A stretch of 64,000 bases of DNA from Balaenoptera acutorostrata (taxonomy: Eukaryota; Chordata; Mammalia; Artiodactyla; Balaenopteridae). The stretch lies in NCBI RefSeq assembly GCF_949987535.1, contig NC_080077.1, forward strand, positions 40,504,561-40,568,560. Reading direction: 5' to 3'. Below the pieces are notes generated by a model. It was given only the letters and a program-made list of their open reading frames with translations, was not told the origin of the DNA and searched no databases. The position numbers were made by a program, and so were the translations under genes. Position 1 is the first letter of the stretch. Every line of letters begins with the position of its first letter. Positions 36,218-46,264 of the stretch are shown here, piece after piece.

Positions 36218-37123
36218 ATGAAAAGGCAGAGGGCTATGTACCAGATGAAGGAACAAGAAAAAACCCCAGAAAAACAACTAAATGAAGTGGAGATAGGCAA
36301 CCTTCCAGAAAAAGAATTCAGAATAATGATAGTGAAGATGATCCAGGACCTCGGAATAAGAATGGAGGCAAAGATTGAGAAGATGCAAGAAATGATTAAC
36401 AAAGACCTAGAAGAATTAAAGAACAAACAAACAGAGATGACCAATACAATAACTGAAATGAAAACTACACTAGAAGGAATCAATAGCAGAATAACTGAGG
36501 CAGAAGAACGGATAAGTGACCTGGAAGACAGAATGGTGGAATTCACTGCTGCGGAACAGACTAAAGAAAAAAGAATGAAAAGAAATGAAGACAGCCTAAG
36601 AGACCTCTGGGACAACATTAAACGCAACAACATTCGCATTATAGGGGTCCCAGAAGGAGAAGAGAGAGAGAAAGGACCAGAGAAAATATTTGAAGAGATT
36701 ATAGTCGAAAACTTCCCTAACATGGGAAGGGAAATAGCCACCCAAGTCCAGGAAGCGCAGAGAGTCCCATACAGAATAAACCCAAGGAGAAACACGCCGA
36801 GACACATAGTAATCAAAGTGGCAAAAATTAAAGACAAAGAAAAATTACTGAAAGCAGCAAGGGAAAAACGACAAATAACATACAAGGGAACCCCCATAAG
36901 GTTAACAGCTGATTTCTCAGCAGAAACTCTGCAAGCCAGAAGGGAGTGGCATGATATACTTAAAGTGATGAAAGGGAAGAACCTACAACCAAGATTACTC
37001 TACCCAGCAAGGATCTCATTTAGATTTGATGGAGAAATCAAAAGCTTTACAGACAAGCAAAAGCTAAGAGAATTCAGCACCACCAAACCAGCTCTACAAC
37101 AAATGCTAAAGGAACTTCTCTAA
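36218..37123 (+). CDS. L1 ORF1 protein (ORF1p), intact
   Basis: This is the RNA-binding, nucleic-acid chaperone protein of L1. It coats its own RNA as trimers in the cytoplasm and is needed for retrotransposition. The 301 residues show an N-terminal heptad-rich coiled coil (about 30-125, e.g. [19 protein letters not shown]). An RRM follows, with an RNP2-like [10 protein letters not shown] (136-145) and an RNP1-like PRHIVIKVA (194-202). The C-terminal domain has LTADFS (229-234) and ends in LQQMLKELL. The length is somewhat below primate ORF1p (about 338 aa) but usual for artiodactyl-type L1, with the difference in the N-terminus. The ATG at 36,218 follows a stretch with in-frame stops and is the natural start. 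No frameshift or stop is present. ORF2 follows after 58 bp. Confidence 0.95.
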   Translation: MKRQRAMYQMKEQEKTPEKQLNEVEIGNLPEKEFRIMIVKMIQDLGIRMEAKIEKMQEMINKDLEELKNKQTEMTNTITEMKTTLEGINSRITEAEERISDLEDRMVEFTAAEQTKEKRMKRNEDSLRDLWDNIKRNNIRIIGVPEGEEREKGPEKIFEEIIVENFPNMGREIATQVQEAQRVPYRINPRRNTPRHIVIKVAKIKDKEKLLKAAREKRQITYKGTPIRLTADFSAETLQARREWHDILKVMKGKNLQPRLLYPARISFRFDGEIKSFTDKQKLREFSTTKPALQQMLKELL

Positions 37124-37181
37124 GTGGGAAACACAAGAGAAGAAAAGGACATACAAAAACAAACCCAAAACAATTAAGAAA

Positions 37182-40100
37182 ATGGTCATAGGAACATACA
37201 TATCGATAATTACCTTAAACGTGAATGGATTAAATGCCCCAACCAAAAGACATAGACTGGCTGAATGGATACAAAAACAAGACCCATATATATGCTGTCT
37301 ACAAGAGACCCACTTCAGACCTAGGGACACATACAGACTGAAAGTGAGGGGATGGAAAAAGATATTCCATGCAAATGGAAATCAAAAGAAAGCTGGAGTA
37401 GCTATACTCATATCAGATAAAATAGACTTTAAAATAAAGAATGTTACAAGAGACAAGGAAGGACACTACATAATGATCCAGGGATCAATCCAAGAAGAAG
37501 ATATAACAATTATAAATATATATGCACCCAACATAGGAGCACCTCAATACATAAGGCAACTGCTAACAGCTATAAAAGAGGAAATTGACAGTAACACAAT
37601 AATAGTGGGGGACTTTAACACCTCACTTACGCCAATGGACAGATCATCCAAAATGAAAATAAATAAGGAAACAGAAGCTTTAAATGACACAATAGACCAG
37701 ATAGATTTAATTGATATATATAGGACATTCCATCCAAAAACGGCAGATTACACGTTCTTCTCAAGTGCACACGGAACATTCTCCAGGATAGATCACATCT
37801 TGGGTCACAAATCAAGCCTCAGTAAATTTAAGAAGATTGAAATCATATCAAGCATCTTTTCTGACCACAACGCTATGAGATTAGAAATGAATTACAGGGA
37901 AAAAAACGTAAAAAAGACAAACACATGGAGGCTAAACAATACGTTACTAAATAACCAAGAGATCACTGTAGAAATCAAACAGGAAATAAAAAAATACCTA
38001 GAGACAAATGACAATGAAAACACGACGACCCAAAACCTATGGGATGCAGCAAAAGCGGTTCTAAGAGGGAAGTTTATAGCTATACAAGCCTACCTAAAGA
38101 AACAAGAAAAATCTCAAGTAAACAATCTAACCTTACACCTAAAGAAACTAGAGAAAGAAGAACAAACAAAACCCAAAGTTAGCAGAAGGAAAGAAATCAT
38201 AAAGATCAGAGCAGAAATAAATGAAATAGAAACAAAGAAAACAATAGCAAAGATCAATAAAACTAAAAGTTGGTTCTTTGAGAAGATAAACAAAATTGAT
38301 AAGCCATTAGCCAGACTCATCAAGAAAAAGAGGGAGAGGACTCAAATCAATAAAATCAGAAATGAAAAAGGAGAAGTTACAACAGACACCGCAGAAATAC
38401 AAAACATCCTAAGAGACTACTACAAGCAACTTTATGCCAATAAAATGGACAACCTGGAAGAAATGGACAAATTCTTAGAAAGGTATAACCTTCCAAGACT
38501 GAATCAGGAAGAAACAGAAAATATCAACAGACCAATCACAAGTAATGAAATTGAAACTGTGATTAAAAATCTTCCCACAAACAAAAGTCCAGGACCAGAT
38601 GGCTTCACAGGTGAATTCTATCAAACATTTAGAGAAGAGCTAACACCCATCCTTCTCAAACTCTTCCAAAAAATTGCAGAGGAAGGAACTCTCCCAAACT
38701 CATTCTATGAGGCCACCATCACCCTGATACCAAAACCAGACAAAGACACTACAAAAAAAGAAAATTACAGACCAATATCACTGATGAATATAGATGCAAA
38801 AATCCTCAACAAAATACTAGCAAACAGAATCCAACAACACCTTAAAAGGATCATACACCATGATCAAGTGGGATTTATCCCAGGGATGCAAGGATTCTTC
38901 AATATACGCAAATCAATCAATGTGATACACCATATTAACAAACTGAAGAAGAAAAACCATATGATCATCTCAATAGATGCAGAAAAAGCTTTTGACAAAA
39001 TTCAACACCCATTTCTAATAAAAACTCTCCAGAAAGTGGGCATAGAGGGAACCTACCTCAACATAATAAAGGCCATATATGACAAACCCACAGCAAACAT
39101 CATTCTCAATGGTGAAAAACTGAAAGCATTTCCTCTAAGATCAGGGACGAGACAAGGATGTCCACTCTCACCACTATTATTCAACATAGTTCTGGAAGTC
39201 CTAGCCACGGCAATCAGAGAAGAAAAAGAAATAAAAGGAATACAAATTGGAAAAGAAGAAGTAAAACTGTCACTGTTTGCGGATGACATGATACTATACA
39301 TAGAGAATCCTAAAACTGCCACCAGAAAACTGCTAGAGCTAATTAATGAATATGGTAAAGTTGCAGGTTACAAAATTAATGCACAGAAATCTCTTGCATT
39401 CCTATACACTAATGATGAAAAATCTGAAAGAGAAATTATGGAAACACTCCCATTTACCATTGCAACAAAAAGAATAAAATATCTAGGAATAAACCTACCT
39501 AGGGAGACAAAAGACCTGTATGCAGAAAACTATAAGACACTGATGAAAGAAATTAAAGATGATACCAACAGATGGAGAGATATACCATGTTCTTGGATTG
39601 GAAGAATCAACATTGTGAAAATGAGTATACTACCCAAAGCAATCTACAGATTCAATGCAATCCCTATCAAATTACCAATGGCATTTTTTACGGAGCTAGA
39701 ACAAATCATCTTAAAATTTGTATGGAGACACAAAAGACCCCGAATAGCCAAAGCAGTCTTGAGGCAAAAAAATGGAGCTGGAGGAATCAGACTCCCTGAC
39801 TTCAGACTATACTACAAAGCTACAGTAATCAAGACAATATGGTACTGGCACAAAAACAGAAACATAGATCAATGGAACAAGATAGAAAGCCCAGAGATTA
39901 ACCCACGCACCTATGGTCAACTAATCTATGACAAAGGAGGCAAAGATATACAATGGAGAAAAGACAGTCTCTTCAATAAGTGGTGCTGGGAAAACTGGAC
40001 AGCCACATGTAAAAGAATGAAATTAGAATACTCCCTAACACCATACACAAAAATAAACTCAAAATGGATTAGAGACCTAAATGTAAGACTGGACACTATA

Positions 40101-41000
40101 AAACTCTTAGAGGAAAACATAGGAAGAACACTCTTTGACATAAATCACAGCAAGATCTTTTTCGATCCACCTCCTAGAGTAATGGAAATAAAAACAGAAA
40201 TAAACAAGTGGGACCTAATGAAACTTCAAAGCTTTTGCACAGCAAAGGAAACCATAAACAAGACGAAAAGACAACCCTCAGAATGGGAGAAAATATTTGC
40301 AAATGAATCAACGGACAAAGGATTAATCTCCAAAATATATAAACAGCTCATTCAGCTCAATATCAAAGAAACAAACACCCCAATCCAAAAATGGGCAGAA
40401 GACCTAAATAGACATTTCTCCAAAGAAGACATACAGACGGCCACGAAGCACATGAAAAGATGCTCAACATCACTAATTATTAGAGAAATGCAAATCAAAA
40501 CTACAATGAGGTATCACCTCACTCCTGTTAGAATGGGCATCATCAGAAAATCTACAAACAACAAATGCTGGAGAGGGTGTGGAGAAAAGGGAACCCTCTT
40601 GCACTGTTGGTGGAAATGTAAATTGATACAGCCACTATGGAGAACAATATGGAGGTTCCTTAAAAAACTAAAAATAGAATTACCATATGACCCAGCAATC
40701 CCACTACTGGGCATATACCCAGAGAAAACCGTAATTCAAAAAGACACGTGCACCCGAATGTTCATTGCAGCACTATTTACAATAGCCAGGTCATGGAAGC
40801 AACCTAAATGCCCATCAACAGACGAATGGATAAAGAAGGTGTGGTACATATATACAATGGAATATTACTCAGCCATAAAAAGGAACGAAATTGAGCCATT
40901 TGTTGAGAAGTGGATGGATCTAGAGACTGTCATACAGAGTGAAGTAAGTCAGAAAGAGAAAAACAAATATCGTATATTAATGCATGTATGTGGAACCTAG
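37182..41000 (+). CDS. L1 ORF2 protein (endonuclease/reverse transcriptase), intact
   Basis: This protein nicks genomic DNA at TT/AAAA-like sites and copies L1 RNA there (target-primed reverse transcription). Its 1,272 residues compare with 1,275 in human L1. The APE-type endonuclease carries N13 (TLNVNG), E42 (LQETHF), D144/N146 (VGDFNTS), D204/H205 (RIDHILG) and D228/H229 (SDHN), all expected catalytic or metal-binding residues. The reverse transcriptase has FADD at 699-702, with [12 protein letters not shown] and [14 protein letters not shown] upstream. The C-terminal Cys/His knuckle is C1129-x3-C1133-x7-H1141-x4-C1146. No stop or frameshift interrupts it. The ATG at 37,182 lies 58 bp after the ORF1 stop, the arrangement expected for L1 bicistronic RNA. 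Other L1 copies in the window carry only fragments of this frame. Confidence 0.97.
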   Translation: MVIGTYISIITLNVNGLNAPTKRHRLAEWIQKQDPYICCLQETHFRPRDTYRLKVRGWKKIFHANGNQKKAGVAILISDKIDFKIKNVTRDKEGHYIMIQGSIQEEDITIINIYAPNIGAPQYIRQLLTAIKEEIDSNTIIVGDFNTSLTPMDRSSKMKINKETEALNDTIDQIDLIDIYRTFHPKTADYTFFSSAHGTFSRIDHILGHKSSLSKFKKIEIISSIFSDHNAMRLEMNYREKNVKKTNTWRLNNTLLNNQEITVEIKQEIKKYLETNDNENTTTQNLWDAAKAVLRGKFIAIQAYLKKQEKSQVNNLTLHLKKLEKEEQTKPKVSRRKEIIKIRAEINEIETKKTIAKINKTKSWFFEKINKIDKPLARLIKKKRERTQINKIRNEKGEVTTDTAEIQNILRDYYKQLYANKMDNLEEMDKFLERYNLPRLNQEETENINRPITSNEIETVIKNLPTNKSPGPDGFTGEFYQTFREELTPILLKLFQKIAEEGTLPNSFYEATITLIPKPDKDTTKKENYRPISLMNIDAKILNKILANRIQQHLKRIIHHDQVGFIPGMQGFFNIRKSINVIHHINKLKKKNHMIISIDAEKAFDKIQHPFLIKTLQKVGIEGTYLNIIKAIYDKPTANIILNGEKLKAFPLRSGTRQGCPLSPLLFNIVLEVLATAIREEKEIKGIQIGKEEVKLSLFADDMILYIENPKTATRKLLELINEYGKVAGYKINAQKSLAFLYTNDEKSEREIMETLPFTIATKRIKYLGINLPRETKDLYAENYKTLMKEIKDDTNRWRDIPCSWIGRINIVKMSILPKAIYRFNAIPIKLPMAFFTELEQIILKFVWRHKRPRIAKAVLRQKNGAGGIRLPDFRLYYKATVIKTIWYWHKNRNIDQWNKIESPEINPRTYGQLIYDKGGKDIQWRKDSLFNKWCWENWTATCKRMKLEYSLTPYTKINSKWIRDLNVRLDTIKLLEENIGRTLFDINHSKIFFDPPPRVMEIKTEINKWDLMKLQSFCTAKETINKTKRQPSEWEKIFANESTDKGLISKIYKQLIQLNIKETNTPIQKWAEDLNRHFSKEDIQTATKHMKRCSTSLIIREMQIKTTMRYHLTPVRMGIIRKSTNNKCWRGCGEKGTLLHCWWKCKLIQPLWRTIWRFLKKLKIELPYDPAIPLLGIYPEKTVIQKDTCTRMFIAALFTIARSWKQPKCPSTDEWIKKVWYIYTMEYYSAIKRNEIEPFVEKWMDLETVIQSEVSQKEKNKYRILMHVCGT

Positions 41001-42215
41001 AAAAATGGTACAGATGAGCCAGATTGCAGGGCAGAAGTTGAGACACAGATGTAGAGAATGGACATGTGGACACCAAGGGGGGAAAACTGCGATGAGGTGG
41101 GGATGGTGGTGTGCTGAATTGGGCGATTGGGATTGACATGTATACACTGATGTGTATAAAACTGATGCCTAATAAGAACCTGCAGTATAAAAAAACAAAC
41201 AAAACAACTAATACTAAACTTTCATTGGGTTATTTGTATGGAAATATGTTAATATAAATGTTTCAGACATTACATGAAATTTCTAAAAATCTTATATTTG
41301 TATTTGTATGGAAATATGTATGGAAATATGTTAATATAAATGTTTCAGACATTACATGAAATTTCTAAAAATCTTATATTTGTATTTGTATGGAAATATG
41401 TATGGAAATATGTTAATATAAATGTTTCAGACATTACATGAAATTTCTAAAAATCTTATATTTGTATTTGTATGGAAATATGTATGGAAATATGTTAATA
41501 TAAATGTTTCAGACATTACAGGAAACGTCTAAAAATCTTATATGTTCTGGTATAATGTTATAAGTAATAATCCTAGTTATTACTTTAAAATGTATATCTC
41601 AGAAATAACTAATTTTCTTGTCAACTGCATTATTATGAACTTTCATCAAATCTTTAACCATGGTCATTTTTAAGTCTTTTGTCATTTACAGACAGTTCTG
41701 GGTGTACTCTGATGATTTTGCAAATATGTTCCTATAAAAGGGTTTCATCTTCAAGAAATTCATGGAAAAGACTCTGACAAGTACAGGTTTCTGGTAACTG
41801 ACTGTACTGCTGAACTGAATGAATAAGCATTTTCAGAACTCTAATGAAAAACTGATGAACTCATAAAAGTGCTAACAAAAGATCAAGATGAAAAAAAAAA
41901 AGAAATTAATTACATGGGACTGAGTGAACTGATGAGGATGAGTATAATTTTTGTGACTTTCTGTCTGAATTAAAAAAAAAAAAATCCCACAAGGACTCAG
42001 AGGAAAAGAATATACAAATCAATTTTCACTGCAAAGTAAAGGAGCTGTTACAGTGGAGGATTACTGGACTGAATGTCAATATTATGACATAGTATAACTG
42101 TGTTTCATGTTTGGTAATTGCAATCATTGTTGCTTTTGTTGTGGTCATCCATGTACAATGCTTGGTGTCAGTCTATTTATCTCTTGTAAAAATAAAATAC
42201 AGTGTGTGTGTGTGG
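41001..42215 (+). other. Long 3' UTR / downstream part of the intact L1
   Basis: The first 190 bp contain a G-rich stretch (41,076-41,120) and end in 'aagaacctgcagtataaaa', where a related L1 3' fragment in this window (63.87 kb) already has its A-tail. About 1 kb of further sequence follows: an A-rich spacer, the 82-bp tandem array, then non-coding sequence up to a GT-run. It is either a long subfamily-specific 3' UTR or a fixed 3' transduction. Confidence 0.8.
41230..41540. repeat. 82-bp tandem array, about 3.8 copies
   Basis: The marker 'tttcagacat' recurs at 41,261, 41,343, 41,425 and 41,507, an exact period of 82 bp. Units 1-3 are near-identical, while the last has changes ('caggaaacgtct' for 'catgaaatttct'). 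Each unit also holds a short internal repeat 'tatggaaatatg' twice. Confidence 0.96.
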
Positions 42216-42229
42216 AAAAAAAAAAAAAA
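42191..42229 (+). terminator. First polyadenylation signal and poly(A) of the intact L1
   Basis: AATAAA at 42,191-42,196 is followed by a GT-rich stretch and a 14-A run at 42,216-42,229. Confidence 0.75.
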
Positions 42230-42238
42230 CAATATAGG

Positions 42239-42276
<38 letters not shown>
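42230..42276 (+). other. Second poly(A) tract after a 16-bp unique segment
   Basis: A short segment 'caatataggaaaattt' separates the first A-run from a 31-A run at 42,246-42,276. It could be a tiny transduction or a mutated part of one long tail. Confidence 0.7.
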
Positions 42277-42277
<1 letters not shown>

Positions 42278-42426
42278 AGAAATTCTCTCATAGGATTGTT
42301 CTGAGGATTGAAAGGGATAAAATATATACCACCCCCTTCACATGGTCTCTGGTCTACAGTTAGCTTTCAGGAATGGTACCCAGCACAGCCCTAGCACTGT
42401 TAAGCACTCAATAAATACTTGATGAA

Positions 42427-42427
<1 letters not shown>
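42277..42427 (+). repeat. Transduced MIR-derived segment at the L1 3' end
   Basis: The 151-bp segment reads as a forward MIR 3' half: 'tctcataggattgttctgag', 'gattgaaagggataaa', 'cccagcacagccctagcac', 'gcactcaataaatacttgat'. It lies between two poly(A) runs and inside the TSDs, so it came in with the L1. Confidence 0.85.

Positions 42428-42457
<30 letters not shown>
42410..42457 (+). terminator. MIR-supplied polyadenylation signal and terminal poly(A)
   Basis: AATAAA at 42,410-42,415, inside the MIR, is followed 12 bp later by a 30-A run at 42,428-42,457, which ends at the TSD. Confidence 0.85.
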
Positions 42458-42459
<2 letters not shown>

Positions 42460-42485
42460 AAACATTGCTATGATTCATTTACTTT

Positions 42486-43481
42486 TTTAAAAGTAAGTTT
42501 ATAATATACCTCCTGAAAACTGTTACACATTTTAGGAAAAGCTTGTCATTATTATTTGCTAACTTGACCTCAAATTTTCAAATGTAAATGATGTTTTCCT
42601 AAGGTTAATTGTTAATTCATCTAAAAAAAATCTAAAATTTTCAAATCTAAGGGGAAATTTTAGAAACAGAAAATGTCTAATTGATGTGGTGAATCATTCT
42701 GAATTTATTTTTGATTCAATTAACATTAGGAATAGAAAGAATTCAAAGTCCAGAAGCTTCTTGGTGTTCACATTAAATATTCTAAAAGTCATATTAGGAA
42801 CAGTGGCAACTTCCAAGCTTAGACTCCCTAAAATCCTCCCCTGGATAAACTTTGCCAGATTTCAGTCCAAAGCATCACATGTATAGACTCCAAATAAAGG
42901 AATTATTAGCATACTAACAAAATTTCTACGTTTGCCTCTCCTTGGTTAGCACTTTAGCACTTTAGTCCTCCTAAAACTTGAGGAAGGTAAGAAGGTCACA
43001 GAATTCTCCTTCATCTTGTATTACTTAAAGGGTTACACTTAAACCTGGAGGACTTCATCTCAACAGTCTCAACAAGGGACTAGTTATGAAATATTTTAAT
43101 GTGGCTACAAATCAGATATTTTCCTTTCCTTTATAGTTCACAAGACTGATCCTTATCAAGTGTTACTTTTAAGAGCAATGTTTACGCATCTCATGAATCA
43201 ATGTTTCTCTTGCTTCAGAGGGTGATTAAGATTTTTTTCACACTTCTGTTCTCAGCTTGGATGTGGTGCATTTTCCAGGGAGTGCCCTTGGCTTTGAAGT
43301 TGCCTTTCCAATTCTGTCTCCTTTTTCTTATGGGAGGATTGAAAGGACCTGCTTTTCCAGTTTGACTTATTCAAATAAGAAAAATATTTCATATGCATTT
43401 ATTTGAACTTTCTGTTTTTTTTAATCACTGGATATTGGCATGAGTTCGTTTTGGTTGTGGTTTTCTTGCATGTAAACTATG
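42486..43481. other. Unique intergenic sequence
   Basis: Nothing recognised. Confidence 0.4.
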
Positions 43482-43656
43482 GCATAAAACAGTGGTTTTG
43501 AAGTGTGGTGCTTGACCAGTATCATTTAGGAATTTGTTAAAAGTACAGATTTTCAACCCCATCTCAGACTTACTGAATCAGAAACTTTTGGTATTGGACC
43601 TAGAAATCTGTGTTTTAATAAGCTCTGATGCACACTTGAGAACCCATGGCATAAAA
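43482..43656 (+). mobile_element. MER5A-like hAT-Charlie MITE with 8-bp TSD
   Basis: The element at 43,490-43,648 starts 'cagtggttttgaagtgtggt' and ends 'acacttgagaaccca', the near-palindromic ends of MER5A. Inside lie 'ttgttaaaagtacagatttt' and 'ctgaatcagaaactttt'. The 8-bp duplication 'gcataaaa' (43,482-43,489, 43,649-43,656) is the size expected for hAT elements. Non-autonomous and inactive. Confidence 0.88.
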
Positions 43657-43894
43657 TAATGTGAAAGTGGCTTTGTATTTGAATATGTTGAAAGTAGAAC
43701 TGAGCAAATATACCTGAAAAATGGGATATTGTGTTGAGCTGGATTCTGACACATAGCATGGAGTCACCAGAAAAAGTGCTCTAAGTTTTAATGCTATTGG
43801 CCCCTGGTGAGGAGGGGCAGGAATAGGGACCAAAGTGGTTCATTTCTTACTCTTTTGTTTAAGGTACTGCTTTAGCAGGAAGTACTTGAGCCTT

Positions 43895-43960
43895 GGTACT
43901 TCAGGTGTGATCTGAGGACTAGCATCTTCAGAATTTCATGGGAGCTTGTTGGAAATTCCT
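43895..43960 (-). mobile_element. MER5-like fragment
   Basis: 'caggtgtgatctgaggacta' and 'catgggagcttgttggaaat' match one end of MER5A. Only about 65 bp remain. Confidence 0.6.
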
Positions 43961-44525
43961 CCAACAATTTATATTTTAAGTAGACCTCCTTGTGCTTATA
44001 TTCACACAATATAAGAGGAAATAAGAGGAGCCACTGACTTAGTTGAGTACCTGGTGGTGATAACCAAGGTCAGAACAATTAAATCATGTGTCCACTAAGT
44101 CAAATGTAGGTAATCAATGACATACAAACAAATTAAAGTTCAAGTACAACTCAAATATCCATGTATTTTCTAGTTTTCACTATTTCTTTTTTCAGACAAT
44201 AAGAAAAAGAAAGGTGAGGAATAAAAAATATTGGATTCAAAAGGTTAAAAGAGAGAATGAAGAGCTAAAACTATCATGGGTAAAAATGTCTAGAAAATAT
44301 TATGAGTTAAAGCACTAGCTGTGTCATGTGAGAAATAAAAATAAAGGGAACATTCAGGTTATATCTTCATGTTATCATAACTGGTTGAATATGAAATAAA
44401 CAAAAAATGAGTTGATATTTTCACTTGAACAATACCAAAATATTTTTACAAAACTAAACTTAAAACATTTTTTCACTCAATAAAGTAAAATGTGTTGCTT
44501 TGGTGTAATAGTAGTTTTAGCAGTA
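43961..44525. other. Unique intergenic sequence
   Basis: Nothing recognised. Confidence 0.4.
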
Positions 44526-44790
44526 ATGATATTTATCAAGTTTCTACTATATGCCAGACATGACTGAAGGTACTTTAGATATACTAACTAATTTAATCCT
44601 TATATCAGTCCTATGAGAAAAGTACTATTATATCCCTATTATACAGATGAAGAAACTGAGTCTCAGGGAGGTTAATTAATGTGCCTAAGGTCACATAACA
44701 GTCAGCTGTGGAGCTAGGATTCAAATCTAGGTAGGGTGGTTCCAGACCCAGCCCTCTTAAACACTACACTATAATGCTACCTCTGTAAAG
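44526..44790 (-). repeat. Well-preserved MIR SINE
   Basis: The order is nearly complete in reverse: 'ctactatatgccagacatga', 'taatttaatccttatatca', 'atacagatgaagaaactgag', 'aaggtcacataacagtcagc', 'ctaggattcaaatctaggta', 'cactacactataatgctac'. Confidence 0.9.
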
Positions 44791-44869
44791 ATCATTTTAA
44801 ATAAGATTCTTAAGTGGTCTTAGGAACAACAACAACAAAATAATCAAAAACGGTTAATTTGAAACATGA

Positions 44870-45012
44870 GGGGAATTCCCTGGTGGTCCAGGGGTTAGGA
44901 CTCCGGGCTTCCACTGCAGAGGGCACAGGTTCCATCCCTGGTCGAGGAACTAAGATCCCGCAAACCACGCGGTGCAGCCAAAAAAAAAAAAAAAAAAAGA
45001 AAGAAAGAAAAA
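44870..45012 (+). mobile_element. Short tRNA-derived SINE (about 110 bp body)
   Basis: This is a shorter, tRNA-head-only type: 'gaattccctggtggtccagg', B-box region 'caggttccatccctggtcga', ending 'gcggtgcagcc' and an A-run, then (GAAA)n. No convincing TSD could be read. The 70-codon frame across it is an artefact. Confidence 0.85.
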
Positions 45013-45572
45013 TGAAGGTACTTAATTTTCAGAATATGAAATTTTATTTCCCTGATTTGTTCAACCTGTGATAGAATTCAAGAAGAGAGAAATTGCCTTC
45101 CCTTGTCACCTCATTTCCCTTCGTTACTGCCAGGCAATTATTCTTCGATAAAACACATATTTGTAATTCATGCCATGCACTCTTTACTCTTACTTGTTGC
45201 TCTTATCTACCAGGGCTCTGGTAGATGAGATAGGAGAAATTTGGTCCATCCGCAAGGTAGATGGAAATGTGTAACAGCAGACAGAGTATTGCCCAGTAGT
45301 GCCGTGGGTCCAACTGGAGTTACAGGCAAAGAAATTGTGAACGTAACCAGACCAATTCAAGTTTCAATTGTTAAAACATGATTTAATTGTCACTGGAAAA
45401 TCTAGTCAGATTTATACAAAGAATAAGTGTATTCAGAAAAATCCCAAATAATGTTAATAAAAATTAATTTTAAATAATAAATAATAAAAATAAAATTTCC
45501 AAGAATAAGAATATTTTGATTGTGGTATTTGAGAAAATACCACATGGTGCTTGATGAATTGCTAGACATTTA
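45013..45572. other. Unique intergenic sequence
   Basis: Nothing recognised. Confidence 0.4.
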
Positions 45573-46048
45573 AAAATTCTCTTTAATAAGTGAAGTAAGC
45601 CAGACAGAGAACGGCAAATATCATGTGATATCGCTTATATGTGGAATCTAAAAAAAATGATACAAATGAACTTATTTACAAAACAGAAATAGACCCATAG
45701 ACATAGAAAACAAACTTACAGTTACCAGAGGGGAAAAAGGGGGAGGGATAAATTAGGAGTTTAGGATTAAAATATACACACTACTGTATATAAAATAGAT
45801 AACCAGCAAGGACCTGCTGTATTGCACAGGGGACTATACTCAATATCTTTTAATAACCTATAATGGAAGAGAATGTAAAAAAAGAATATATATATTTATA
45901 TATATATGTATAATTTAATCACTCTGCTGTACACCTGAAACTAACACATTTTAAATCAACTATATTTCAATAAAATATTTTAAAAAATAGAAGGCAAGAA
46001 AAAGAAAAAAAACAGTAGATGGATTAATTTTCAAAATTCTCTTTAATA
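45573..46048 (+). mobile_element. 5'-truncated L1 3' end with 16-bp TSD
   Basis: It begins in the last part of ORF2 ('agtgaagtaagccagacaga') and runs through a 3' UTR of the type ending 'cacctgaaactaacac ... atatttcaataaaa' at about 45,978. The direct repeat 'aaaattctctttaata' is at 45,573-45,588 and 46,033-46,048. About 45 bp of A-rich and then unrelated sequence lie between the L1 end and the right TSD. Confidence 0.88.
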
Positions 46049-46118
46049 CTCTATTAATTCTAGAAAGTTTAACTTTATAAATGTAAAAATGAAATCATAA
46101 AATACTATGAAAATATAT

Positions 46119-46264
46119 AGGAGAATCATTTCTTTCTTTTTTCGCTGCACCACGTGGCATGTGGGATCTTAGTTCCCCAACCAGGCATTGAACACATGCC
46201 CACTGCACTGGAAGGCAGAATATTAACCACTGGACCACCTGGGAAGTCCCCAGGAGAATCATTT
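46119..46264 (-). mobile_element. Short tRNA-derived SINE, reverse, 13-bp TSD
   Basis: Body at 46,132-46,251 in reverse ('ctgcaccacgtggcatgtgg', 'accacctgggaagtcccc'). The TSD 'aggagaatcattt' is at 46,119-46,131 and 46,252-46,264. It is more diverged than the long SINEs. Confidence 0.93.

Larger units (their letters stand above)
35326..42455 (+). mobile_element. Full-length L1 retrotransposon with both ORFs intact
   Basis: The element is 7,130 bp long: 5' UTR 35,326-36,217, ORF1 36,218-37,123, 58-bp spacer, ORF2 37,182-41,000, then a 1.45-kb 3' part with an 82-bp tandem array and three poly(A) tracts. It lies inside an older L1 of opposite orientation with a perfect TSD. Both reading frames are full length with all catalytic motifs seen, so it has the sequence features of a retrotransposition-competent copy. 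Activity itself cannot be read from the sequence. Transcription would start in the 5' UTR. ORF2 is expected to be translated from the same bicistronic RNA. Confidence 0.96.
35312..42469. repeat. 14-bp target-site duplication of the intact L1
   Basis: 'aagaaaacattgct' occurs at 35,312-35,325 and 42,456-42,469. It is perfect, which argues for a recent insertion. Confidence 0.95.
34395..42485 (-). mobile_element. Older L1 3' region (host of the intact L1)
   Basis: Segments 34,395-35,325 and 42,456 to about 42,485 are one L1 in reverse orientation: 'ttggtaaccataaatttgtt' (3' UTR), 'tggctgagtaatatttcatt', 'gcccatttttt'-like text decayed, and 'ttgccttgggagactgatct' leading to 'attgct|atgattcat' across the insertion. 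It is diverged, its 118-codon frame (34,648-35,004) is broken around, and no A-tail remains. Confidence 0.88.

Noticed and set aside
36199..36897. 232-codon minus-strand frame opposite L1 ORF1
   Set aside because: Antisense shadow of the ORF1 coding sequence, with hydrophobic composition due to A-rich sense codons.
41230..41540. 82-bp repeats as a CRISPR-like array
   Set aside because: The repeats are head-to-tail without spacers and lie inside an L1 3' region of a mammalian genome.
42246..42457. Long A-runs as assembly junk
   Set aside because: They fit a retrotransposition structure exactly: AATAAA upstream and TSD downstream.
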